From an uncultured Paracoccaceae bacterium (GTDB lineage Bacteria; Pseudomonadota; Alphaproteobacteria; Rhodobacterales; Rhodobacteraceae), in the NCBI GenBank assembly GCA_951812305.1, contig CATOSB010000033.1, positions 1 through 44,113 of the forward strand: 44,113 nt of DNA. The letters run 5' to 3'. Each line of letters opens with the position of its first letter. Position 1 is the first letter of the stretch. Below are positions 15,815-23,494 of this stretch, one piece after another. The notes under the pieces were generated by a model that was not told the origin of the DNA, did not search any database, and saw only the letters and a program-made list of their open reading frames with translations. Both the position numbers and the translations under genes were made by a program.

Positions 15815-16364
15815 CTCAGCACCTCAGGCGGTACCCAAAATCCATAGCTGAGTCATTTTGAAGCACCCTTGGTATAAGACGGGCAACGTCCTCAACTGTT
15901 TTCCCAAGTCCACCCAGCCAAAAGCCAAAACGATGCTGCACGATATCTGGCGCGCTGAAACGCGCAAGTCAGCTGAACAAGCGTTCGATCTCTTCGTGAA
16001 AACGTTTGAAGACAAGTACCCCAAAGCCACCGCCTCGCTTCAGAAAGATCGAACCGAACTGCTGGCATTCTACGATTTTCCCGCAATGCATTGGCAAAGC
16101 ATCCGAACGACCAATCCAATTGAATCCGCCTTTGCCACGATCCGTCATCGCACCAAGCGCTCAAAGGGCTGTCTGGCCCGCGACGGCATGCTCCACATGA
16201 TCTTCAAACTGGGGCAGTGCGCCGAACAAAACTGGCACAAACTTCGCGGCTTCAATCATCTCGCCGACGTCATCCAAGGCGTCAATTTCAAAGACGGCAT
16301 CAAGCAAACCCAGACCGAAACCGCCGCCGCATGAAAGATCCCGCAAACACCAGATTTGACAATA

Positions 16365-17399
16365 ACTCCTGATATTCACCATCGGTGCGGATGCCCCGCA
16401 GGCCGTCGTTGATCATCGCCAGCATCTCACCCGCTTGTGGGTGCGACTTGTGAACGACGACGTGCAAGCCAGCGACCGAGAGTGGCTGCGGCAGGATGTG
16501 GATCTTGTCGCCGAGGTCGTGCTCTTTCAGCGCGGCGCGTCCGGTGAATTCGTTGATCGCGACCACGTCGGCCTCGCCAGCGAGTACCATGTCGAAGCAA
16601 TCCTTGACCGCGCGCGGTTGCTTCAGCGTGATCTTGTTGTCGACCAGCCAACGGCGGCCATTCTGATCCAGATCGAAGGTGAAGTAACCGGCTGGGCGAC
16701 AGAGCGTTTTACCGACGATGTCGGCTCCTGGTTGAACGCCATCGGGCGCGATTTGTCGGCGAACAGCAGGACCAGAAGTTCGAACATCGGATCAGAGAAG
16801 GCGAGGTTCTGGCAGCGGTAATTGTCAGGCATCGCATCACAGTCGGGCTTGAACCACGGGAAGCCGAGATCGAGAAGGGCGTTGGACAGAAGCGGCTCAA
16901 AATGGCTGCCCCAGTCATCAACCCAGTGAATAGCGAAGCCCTGACCGGGTTGGGCCCGGTCCATCGCGGAATTCACCACCTCGGTCAGAAGACCGCCATT
17001 GTGGCTTTCCTTATGCGTGAACGGGGCATAGTCGGACCCTGTCAGAAGATTAATCTTCTTGCGCGTCGCGGCATTGCCAAGCTGCACCTGAACCGGGGCG
17101 GATGTGAGTTGAACGTCGGTAACGGCAGACCCGCCTTCAAGGCCAACGGGGAGCCCTTCGAGACAGGCGAGGTTGAGCGTCATGCCCACCGCGATGCGGT
17201 CGGGTTTGCTACCGATGCGCGCAATGTTGTTGTTGTGGATTGCCGTCCACATACCGGCGTTCTTGTAAAGCCGGTCAGCGATGCCAGACAGTGTGTCACC
17301 GCGCCCGACAACATAGGTCCCGCCGCAGGTTTCCGCTACCGCCGCGCCGGCGCCAAGGCTGGCGAGCGCAAAGGCGGCTGCCGTGATCAGTTTTTTCAT
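16365..17399 (-). pseudogene. LysM plus periplasmic substrate-binding protein, frameshifted and cut by IS256
   Basis: The protein begins with a signal peptide (MKKLITAAAFALASLGAGAA...VAE). A LysM domain follows (about residues 27-75, YVVGRGDTLSGIADRLYKNA and IAVGMTLNLACLEG), then a type-3 solute-binding domain (from INLLTGSDYAPFTHKE), as in amino-acid ABC transporters. The frame breaks near 16722-16731: MAFNQE continues as PTSSVK, but one frame over the sequence reads ADIVGKTLCRPAGY and stays good down to GEYQELLS near 16365, consistent with loss of one base. IS256 then removes the C-terminus. The LysM part suggests that the receptor sits on peptidoglycan. GGGGGAA precedes ATG 17399. No permease genes are adjacent. 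A sequencing error at the frameshift cannot be excluded, but the IS256 truncation stands regardless. Confidence 0.8.
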
Positions 17400-17487
17400 T
17401 GGTTCCCCCTGGATAGAAAAAGTTGCACCGCATTCTCTGATATCGTGCGGGTTGTTTTTGAACTGCTATGAGTTTCGAATTTACGCA

Positions 17488-18597
17488 TCATCCGGCCTCA
17501 TTCATGGCCGACAGAATGGCGGGCAGGTCGATGGTACCGCCGTCGGTGAGATATGCGGCGGGAATGTCGATTTCGCCATTCTTTCGGGCCGCATTCAGAA
17601 GGTCAGTGATTTCGGCTGTGCCTGCGCCCTTGCTTTGGGCGTCGCGCACAATCGTTGCGATGGCGGCGAACTCTGGATCCGGGGCGCGCAACGCTGCCAG
17701 CGTGCCGGAAACGATGTCGGTGACGAGGCCGGATTCCCAATCTGTTGTGTCGGGTGGTGCGTTAAGTGCGGTGGACTGAACCGTTTCAATTTCTGTGTCT
17801 TCCGGCGCTTGCACAGCGGCGGTGTCGGCTGTTGGCGTGACAACCGGCTCGGATTCCGCGGGTTCTTCGAGGGGCAGTGCGACGAAATCTTCCGCGGGCT
17901 TTGGTGAAGCTGGAGTGGCCACGGGATCGGGTGCGTCTGCGACGTCGATATCCATTTCCAACCCGGTATTTTCGGGCACCGGCACGGGGGAAACGACAGC
18001 GGCTTCAGGTTCCTCTGGCGCCGTATCCACAGGTGCAGTGTTCGGGGCAGGAGTTGCGACAACCGGCGGTTCATTCGCGGGATCGGGGTGGATCACTGGC
18101 GGTGCGACTGGTTGCGGCGCTTCTACGATTGTCGGTTTGGGATCTGTGACCGGGACGGTTTCGGGGGTCGTTGTGGCGCGGGTCGGGACCACGTCGGTGG
18201 GCTCAAATATGAACTCCGGAGAGCGGACGATGGGGCGCTTGGTTGGTTTGTCCTCCGCGGCTGCCGATTTGCTGCGATCCACGTCGGGGGCCGACGGGTA
18301 AAGAAGAAAGGCGAGAACGCCGCCCAATCCGGCAGCCATAAGCCCGAGCTTGGCCAGTCGTGATACGCGCCGGTTGGCAGGCGCTGGTCGGGCAATTTTC
18401 TGGTACTTGCTAAGCGCATCATCTTCGTGGGCCGGAAGTTCTGTCGGCTGCGCGGCGGGTGTTATTGTGATGGTTTCCCGCCCGAGCGGAACGATGCGGA
18501 TTTTTGAAGGTGCCTCGATCCGATTGATGCGCACAACGTTATCGGCCGCGTCAGGCGCGGACGTGCTAGACTTGTCCTGATCCGATGGCCTGTGCAT
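17488..18597 (-). CDS. Pro/Glu/Thr-rich single-pass membrane protein, unknown function
   Basis: A 369-residue protein. A cytoplasmic N-terminal part of about 80 residues leads to a basic stretch and one hydrophobic segment (LAKLGLMAAGLGGVLAFLLY, about residues 82-101). A long periplasmic region of low complexity follows, dominated by Pro, Val, Thr, Ala and Glu (about 110-270), then a small C-terminal helical domain (from DWESGLVTDIVSGTLAAL). The architecture resembles cell-wall-spanning linkers such as TonB- or SPOR-type proteins, but no known C-terminal domain is recognised. ATG 18597 is preferred over TTG 18606. It lies 88 bp upstream of, and in the same direction as, the LysM/substrate-binding gene. 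Confidence 0.7.
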   Translation of the reverse strand: MHRPSDQDKSSTSAPDAADNVVRINRIEAPSKIRIVPLGRETITITPAAQPTELPAHEDDALSKYQKIARPAPANRRVSRLAKLGLMAAGLGGVLAFLLYPSAPDVDRSKSAAAEDKPTKRPIVRSPEFIFEPTDVVPTRATTTPETVPVTDPKPTIVEAPQPVAPPVIHPDPANEPPVVATPAPNTAPVDTAPEEPEAAVVSPVPVPENTGLEMDIDVADAPDPVATPASPKPAEDFVALPLEEPAESEPVVTPTADTAAVQAPEDTEIETVQSTALNAPPDTTDWESGLVTDIVSGTLAALRAPDPEFAAIATIVRDAQSKGAGTAEITDLLNAARKNGEIDIPAAYLTDGGTIDLPAILSAMNEAG

Positions 18598-19147
18598 CTG
18601 ACCCAACCACTTCTGTTGTCAGGTGCTTGGCAGCGCACATAATCAACAGACTTCCCCGATGCGCGAAGTGTAAACAAATTGTAGCACGATGGTCAATATG
18701 AAGTGGACGCTGTGGATAAGTCTACCAGATGTTGTGGTTGTGTAGGAATGTCCTGAATTAGCATGAAATTACAATGAGTTGATGAAAGGACTGGATTGGG
18801 CGATGGAGTGGTCGCTTCCGGTGCATCGCGAGGACAGCAACAAAACCGCGCACGGACTTTCATTCGGATCAATGGAATACAGGATCGTGATTCACCCCGG
18901 AGTGACAGAATCGAGAGATTGGGCGAATTGAATGGGAGTTTGGCCTGAGGCGAACGCCACAGACCTGCGCCCTTCGCGCGGACTCAAGCCGCAGGCGCCG
19001 CGCGATCGCCTGCCCGCTTCTCGTGCAATGCATCACCATGCAATGCACTGCTGGCAAAACATTGCTTTGGCAATGTGTGAGAGGCCCCACGGGCTGGCGA
19101 GCGCTTAAGACCAAAAGTGATTTTCACAATGCCGACCTCGCGTCCTT
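18598..19147. other. 550-bp intergenic region, no gene seen
   Basis: No convincing coding frame is present. It holds a hairpin with a 7-bp stem (GCAGGCG 18991-18997, CGCCTGC 19007-19013), several ATGCAATGCA-like short repeats (about 19021-19050), and one sequence matching a DnaA box (TGTGGATAA, 18711-18719), which alone is not evidence of an origin. It must contain the promoter of the Pro-rich membrane protein gene. Confidence 0.5.
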
Positions 19148-19996
19148 TCAGATGTCGTAAACGTCGAGATCCTCGACGATCCGGGCATCGCCACGGAAAT
19201 GGCGGGCCATCGCCGCCAGCGCGCCGGAATGCGCGTCGTCGGTGTCCATATGGGCGCGGAAATGGGTGATCAGCAGACGTTTGACACCGGAATTTGCTGC
19301 GACCCGCGCGATGTCTCCGGGGGTGGGTGACAACTCATCGACGGCGGGGTGCACCTGTTCGCCATCAAGGCGATAGCACCAATGCAAAAGCAGGTCTGCG
19401 CCCTGCTGTGCCTCAGTCAGCGCGTCGCAGATGCCAGCATCACCGGAATAGACGAAGGTCTTGCCGCCCGCGGTAATCTTGAACCCCATGCACATCAGCG
19501 CAGGTTGCATATGCGGCACTTCGAACGCTTCCAGTGTCCAACCGTCGCCGGCATAGGTGAACCCCGGCGCGATGTTGGTTACATTCGGGTTCGGCCACGG
19601 TCGGGGCAGTGTGCCGCCGCGGTCGACCCAGATCTGCTGGCTTGGCGGGAATTCCGTGCGCGCACGAAGGTCGTGGGCGAAGACGCCGTCGTCGCCGAAC
19701 AGCCGGTTGGTGATATGCTCGATGGGATCGGGGCCAAAGACAGCGAAGTCATGAACGGCCTCGTCCCATGCCGCGTGCACGAGGCGCCCGTAATCGGCAA
19801 AATGGTCGGAATGCAGGTGGCTGAAGAAGATCAGATCGATGTCCGATAGCTTGTAGCCCGCCTGCACCAGCCGGTCGAACACGCCGCCGCCGCAATCAAA
19901 CAGGACGCGCTGGTTGCCGATTTCGAGGAGATAGCCGGAGGACGCGCGGCGCACATGTGCTTCGGGAGAGCCGCTGCCCAGAATGGTGAGTTTCAT
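19148..19996 (-). CDS. MBL-fold metallohydrolase (RNase Z/AtsA-like)
   Basis: A 282-residue metallo-beta-lactamase-fold hydrolase. The metal motif HLHSDHFADYG lies at residues 60-70, with further ligands in YSGDAG and THFRAH. It has no signal peptide. The fold family includes RNase Z and the AtsA-type arylsulfatases, and the position after a sulfatase favours a role in hydrolysing an ester or lactone in the same pathway. Its ATG overlaps the sulfatase stop by 4 bp (19993-19996), so the two are translationally coupled in a marR-sulfatase-MBL operon. The substrate is unknown. Confidence 0.85.
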   Translation of the reverse strand: MKLTILGSGSPEAHVRRASSGYLLEIGNQRVLFDCGGGVFDRLVQAGYKLSDIDLIFFSHLHSDHFADYGRLVHAAWDEAVHDFAVFGPDPIEHITNRLFGDDGVFAHDLRARTEFPPSQQIWVDRGGTLPRPWPNPNVTNIAPGFTYAGDGWTLEAFEVPHMQPALMCMGFKITAGGKTFVYSGDAGICDALTEAQQGADLLLHWCYRLDGEQVHPAVDELSPTPGDIARVAANSGVKRLLITHFRAHMDTDDAHSGALAAMARHFRGDARIVEDLDVYDI

Positions 19997-21420
19997 GGGG
20001 ATACCGATGGTGGCGGCGTGGCGCCCGGCGTGCCAAGTTTGAATGCAGCCTCGCGCCCGCCGAAGCTTTCGATCAACGCATCCTGATCGGCGAAGGCGCG
20101 GGCGTTAACTTCTTCCGGATCGCAGATTTCACGCATGGCGGATTTCATGTCGGAGAGTGTGGCGGCATGGGCCGGGTCGGCGGAAAGGTCGTTGGTTTCC
20201 TCGGGGTCGGATTGCAGGTCGAAAAGTTCGGGTTCAAAGCCGACATATTCGATCAGTTTCCAGCGCCCCTTGCGCAGCATGAAACCGCCGGAGACAGCGC
20301 CAACGGCGTGGTATTCGGAGAATATCGGGCGTTCGGCATCTTCCGGCGCGGCGGCGATCTCGGTTAAAGGCTTACCCTGGGTGTCGATTTCGGTGCCGAA
20401 ATGGTCCACGATGGTGGCGGACAGGTCGAGGAGGTCGACGGGTGTGTCGACCGTTCCCGTGTCGACCCCGGGCCCGGCCATGATCATTGGAACCGCGACG
20501 CTTTCCTCGTAAAAGTTGGATTTTCCCCAAAGACCACGAGCGCCGACATTGTCACCGTGATCGGATGTGTAGACGATTGTGGTGGTGTCGGTCAGCCCGT
20601 TGGCGTCGAGAGCCGCGAGGATCTGCCCGACATTTTGATCCATCCAGCTGCACAAGCCGTAATAGGCGGATAGGGCAGCCAGCCGTTCTTCGGGACTTTC
20701 AAAATTGCCTTCGGAATCCATCAACGCATTTTGCTTTTCGAGCCAGGGGTGGCGCTCATATCCACTGGCAAGCGTCAATTTAGGCTCGAGCAACGAGCCG
20801 GGCGGGTACAGGTCAAAGAATTCCTGCGGCACGACAAGTGGGAAATGTGGGGCGACGAGGCCGACAAACAGGCACCAGGGCTTTTCATGTTTGGCGTGAT
20901 CCTTCAGCCAAGCGGCACAGCGCTCTGTCACCGCTGCGTCATAGTCGGTGTATTTACTTGTGCCGGGACCGACATGGCCGCCCAGCATCCGACCGTCACG
21001 GGACATGCGCTCATCTTCGCGCCGGATCGAGCCCCAGACCATGCCAATGCCGTCAACCACATGCATCGGGAGGTGTTGGCGGTCAAACCCCGAAGGATCG
21101 TCATCGCGCCTGTAATGTAGCTTGCCGATAGATTCGACGCAGACACCCGCATCCTGCAGCGCGTGGCCCCAGCCGGGCGTTTCGCCGGTATAGGGCATGG
21201 CATTGTCCCAGTTGCCGATCTGGTGTGGGTATTTGCCGGTGGCAAAGGCAGCGCGGGCGGGGACGCAAATCGGGCTTGGCGTATAGGCGTTGGTGAAACG
21301 GGTGCCGCGTGCCGCCAGCGCGTCGAGGTTCGGGGTCTGCACAAACGGATGCCCGGCGCAGCCCATTGCACGCGATTGGTGCTCATCGGACATGATAACC
21401 AGAAGATTAGGGTGGGTCAT
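19993..21420 (-). CDS. Formylglycine-dependent sulfatase (choline-sulfatase-like)
   Basis: A 475-residue type I sulfatase. The Cys for conversion to formylglycine lies in the signature PSPICVPARAAFATGKYP (C-x-P-x-R, Cys about residue 52). Metal-binding acidic residues are in LLVIMSDEHQSR near the N-terminus and IVYTSDHGDNVGARG in the C-terminal half. There is no signal peptide, so it acts in the cytoplasm on an imported substrate. It requires a formylglycine-generating enzyme encoded elsewhere. It overlaps marR upstream (21417-21420) and the MBL hydrolase downstream by 4 bp each. The specificity is unknown; a choline-sulfate or other small sulfate ester fits the cytoplasmic site. Confidence 0.9.
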   Translation of the reverse strand: MTHPNLLVIMSDEHQSRAMGCAGHPFVQTPNLDALAARGTRFTNAYTPSPICVPARAAFATGKYPHQIGNWDNAMPYTGETPGWGHALQDAGVCVESIGKLHYRRDDDPSGFDRQHLPMHVVDGIGMVWGSIRREDERMSRDGRMLGGHVGPGTSKYTDYDAAVTERCAAWLKDHAKHEKPWCLFVGLVAPHFPLVVPQEFFDLYPPGSLLEPKLTLASGYERHPWLEKQNALMDSEGNFESPEERLAALSAYYGLCSWMDQNVGQILAALDANGLTDTTTIVYTSDHGDNVGARGLWGKSNFYEESVAVPMIMAGPGVDTGTVDTPVDLLDLSATIVDHFGTEIDTQGKPLTEIAAAPEDAERPIFSEYHAVGAVSGGFMLRKGRWKLIEYVGFEPELFDLQSDPEETNDLSADPAHAATLSDMKSAMREICDPEEVNARAFADQDALIESFGGREAAFKLGTPGATPPPSVSP

Positions 21421-21893
21421 GTGCCGGGCTCCGTATCCAGGGCGGATTCCAGTTTGTTGAGCGCGGTTTGGAAAGTCGTCAGCTCCTGTTCTGTCAGCGC
21501 CGTGCGCAAGCCGGCCTGCCGCTTTTGCATGTGGGGCAACGTTTCTTCGAACAGGCGGCGGCCCTCATCGGTCAGCGTCAGATTATGGGCGCGGTGGTCG
21601 GTTTCGTCTGTGCGGGATTTGATGAGTCCGTCTGCAATCAGGGTCTTCAGGTTGCGGCTGAGCAGGCCCTTGTCGATTTCAAACGCACGGGTGATTTCCG
21701 AAGAGCGCGTGTCATCCGCCCGCGCGACCAGAAAGATGATGCGCCATTGGGTCAGAGTCAGGCCCGCGACTTCCCGCAGCAACCGCGCGCCTTGGGCGTT
21801 CAGCTTCGCCTGCACGCGCGCCATTCGATAGGTCAGGAAGTTTGCAAGCTGCAATGCCTCTGGTGTGGTTGTGTTTTCCAATGGATCAGACAT
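21417..21893 (-). CDS. MarR-family transcriptional regulator
   Basis: A 158-residue winged-helix regulator. Helical dimerisation segments lie at both ends, with a central wHTH (LTLTQWRIIFLVARADDTRS then EIDKGLLSRNLKTLIADGL) and the wing DETDHRAHNLTLTDEGRRLFE. The start MSDPLENT at 21893 is preferred to the upstream in-frame 21929. It heads the sulfatase/MBL operon and is divergent from tctCBA-sulfatase, so it probably represses both transcripts until a sulfated substrate or its product binds. Confidence 0.88.
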   Translation of the reverse strand: MSDPLENTTTPEALQLANFLTYRMARVQAKLNAQGARLLREVAGLTLTQWRIIFLVARADDTRSSEITRAFEIDKGLLSRNLKTLIADGLIKSRTDETDHRAHNLTLTDEGRRLFEETLPHMQKRQAGLRTALTEQELTTFQTALNKLESALDTEPGT

Positions 21894-21917
21894 GAAAGGC
21901 AGCTTTTCCCAAAACGC

Positions 21918-21929
21918 TTGACCCGTCAA
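21918..21929. promoter_or_regulatory. Candidate MarR operator in the divergent promoter region
   Basis: The dyad TTGAC-CC-GTCAA lies 25 bp upstream of the marR start and 48 bp upstream of tctC. Its left arm also reads as a -35-like TTGACC on the plus strand. Position and symmetry fit an autoregulated MarR site; this is inference. Confidence 0.4.
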
Positions 21930-21976
21930 CTAAAATGTGGCTCATTGGTGCGGATCTTTGATCCAGGGAGGATGTT

Positions 21977-22921
21977 ATGAAAAAGATTCTGACCGGCGCG
22001 GTTGCGGCGCATGGTATAGCGTTGTCGGCAAGTGTTGCCGGTGCGATGGACTGGAAACCTTCGGGGCCAATCAAATTGATCATCGCTTTTGCCGCCGGTG
22101 GCGGTGCCGACACGCAGGCGCGGATGATTGCGGAGGATCTGCAGGCCAACAACGGCTGGGAAGTGATTCCAGAGCAGGTGACGGGCAAGGGCGGTGTCAA
22201 CGCGCTGATGGCATTGAAGGACATGCCAGCGGACGGCACGGCGATTGCAATGGTTGTGACGGAAACACTGGGCTATAATTCTGCCGCGGCGAAAGACGCC
22301 GGGCTGTCGCCTGCTGATTTCACGCCACTGACCACCACCGCCGGATTCCAAATGGGTATTGTCGCCAAAGCCGATAAAGGCTGGAACACGATGGAAGACG
22401 TGATTGCGGCCGCCAAGGCGGGTGAAGACATCCGGTTCGGCACGATGAGCCCGAAGCTGTCCGATCTGGCGTTTCTGTTAGGCGAAGCTCAGGGTGTGGA
22501 ATTCAACATCGTTCAGGTTCGCGGCGGCAAGGCCGTGATGAACGGCGTGACGGCGGGTGACATGGATGTTGGTTTTATGGCCGGTATTCAGGCCAAAGGT
22601 GTCGAGGCAGGTGATCTGGTCAATCTGGCATCAGCCCTGTCTGTGCCGCTGAACCAGACCCCGGACGCGCCGACGCTGGCCGATCTGGGTGTCGAATTCA
22701 ATTCCGACGGGTATTTCGTGCTGGTCGCCCCGGCGAGCCTGCCCGACAATGCGCGCGCGGCACTGGCGGATGCGATTGGCGAATCGGCGTTGAGCGGCAA
22801 GCCATCCGGCCTGTTGATAAAGGCCTTTGGCGGGGCAACCGTCATCCAGGGTGAATCGCTGGATATGCTGGTGCAGATGGGCTTTGACGACGCAGGTGCG
22901 TTGATGGAAGCCGCGCAGTAA
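21977..22921 (+). CDS. tctC: TTT-family periplasmic substrate-binding protein (TctC-like)
   Basis: A 314-residue receptor of a tripartite tricarboxylate transporter. It has a signal peptide (MKKILTGAVAAHGIALSASV, cleavage near AGA), the family opening GPIKLIIAFAAGGGADTQAR, and the later GFMAGIQAKG and FVLVAPASLPDNARA. AGGGAGG at 21965-21971, five bases before ATG 21977, is a strong ribosome site. This is the first gene of tctC-tctB-tctA-sulfatase, so the ligand is probably a sulfated or related organic anion, not citrate. Confidence 0.93.
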   Translation: MKKILTGAVAAHGIALSASVAGAMDWKPSGPIKLIIAFAAGGGADTQARMIAEDLQANNGWEVIPEQVTGKGGVNALMALKDMPADGTAIAMVVTETLGYNSAAAKDAGLSPADFTPLTTTAGFQMGIVAKADKGWNTMEDVIAAAKAGEDIRFGTMSPKLSDLAFLLGEAQGVEFNIVQVRGGKAVMNGVTAGDMDVGFMAGIQAKGVEAGDLVNLASALSVPLNQTPDAPTLADLGVEFNSDGYFVLVAPASLPDNARAALADAIGESALSGKPSGLLIKAFGGATVIQGESLDMLVQMGFDDAGALMEAAQ

Positions 22922-22930
22922 ACTGAAACG

Positions 22931-23494
22931 ATGACGACAGGGGCCGGGCCGATGGGGCGTTTTATGACAAGCGACCGTTGGCTCGGCCTCTTCTTTTTGG
23001 CTCTGGCACTGGTGATCATTTTCATCTGGGCGCCGCTGGATACCGGCAGCGGGATTGCCGAGAAGGTGCGGCGGCGCTGGTCGATAGGCGATGCGCTGGG
23101 GCCGACGGTGGCCGGGGTGGTGTTGCTGATCGGGGCGGTTCTGGCGGGGTGGAAGCCCGGCAAAGATGCGCCGCGATTAAGCCAGAAGAACGTGATCTGG
23201 GTTGTCGGGCTGATCGCTTTGTTCGCGGTGTCGATTGCCGTGATGCGTTGGGCGGGACCGCTAGCGGCATCGGTTACAGAAGAGGGTTACCGCCCGTTAC
23301 GCGCGACGATCCCGTGGAAGTATCTGGGGTATCTTATCGGCGGCACGCTGATGGTGGGCGGTTTGACCTCGCTTGTGCGGGGGCAGTTCAGGGCAAGCGA
23401 CTGGGTGGTGGCGTTGTTGGCGACGCTGTTCATCGCGTTAATCTATGACCTGCCATTTGACGATTTGTTGCTGCCGCCCAATGGGGACGTCTGA
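22931..23494 (+). CDS. tctB: TTT-family small membrane subunit (TctB-like)
   Basis: A 187-residue protein with four hydrophobic segments (LGLFFLALALVIIFIWAPLD; VAGVVLLIGAVLAGW; VIWVVGLIALFAVSIAVM; and DWVVALLATLFIALIYDLPF). This matches the TctB small subunit that assists the large permease. The start at 22931 has a poor ribosome site; in-frame ATGs at 22952 and 22964 are alternatives. The stop overlaps the tctA start by one base (TGATG). Confidence 0.88.
   Translation: MTTGAGPMGRFMTSDRWLGLFFLALALVIIFIWAPLDTGSGIAEKVRRRWSIGDALGPTVAGVVLLIGAVLAGWKPGKDAPRLSQKNVIWVVGLIALFAVSIAVMRWAGPLAASVTEEGYRPLRATIPWKYLGYLIGGTLMVGGLTSLVRGQFRASDWVVALLATLFIALIYDLPFDDLLLPPNGDV

Larger units (their letters stand above)
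14706..15874 (-). mobile_element. IS630-family element (type A), copy 2, complete
   Basis: A 1169-bp element with terminal repeats TACCAAGGGT at 14706 and ACCCTTGGTA ending at 15874. The direct repeat TAA flanks it (14703-14705 and 15875-15877). Counting this as a 3-bp duplication restores the interrupted IS256 frame to the expected VHKTGN; treating it as a TA duplication does not. It is in the same orientation as copy 1 and inverted relative to copy 3. Confidence 0.95.
14020..16365 (+). pseudogene. IS256-family transposase, 5'-truncated and split by IS630
   Basis: This is a mutator-type (IS256) DDE transposase in two pieces, 14020-14705 and 15878-16334. The catalytic motifs are visible: YIWADGIHSG (first Asp), IGDGALGFW (second Asp) and RTTNPIESAFATIRHRT (Glu), with the typical QRCWVH at the join. 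Removing the IS630 element and one TAA gives the codons GTG CAT AAG ACG GGC AAC, i.e. VHKTGN, as expected of the family. About 35-60 N-terminal residues are missing at the junction with the IS66 fragment. The right end of the element, near 16350-16365, cuts into the LysM/substrate-binding gene; its exact end cannot be fixed because the other terminal repeat is lost. Confidence 0.88.

Noticed and set aside
14706..15874. A canonical 2-bp TA duplication for the IS630 elements
   Set aside because: It would put different IS ends in each copy and would not restore the IS256 reading frame; the 3-bp TNA model fits all three complete insertions.
17795..18301. Ser/Gly/Thr-rich frame opposite the Pro-rich membrane protein
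   Set aside because: Its repetitive composition mirrors the Pro/Val/Thr codons of the opposite gene; it has no ribosome site and no domain.
18711..18719. TGTGGATAA matches a DnaA box, suggesting a replication origin
   Set aside because: It is a single box with no cluster, no AT-rich unwinding region and no dnaA, parA/B or repABC genes nearby.
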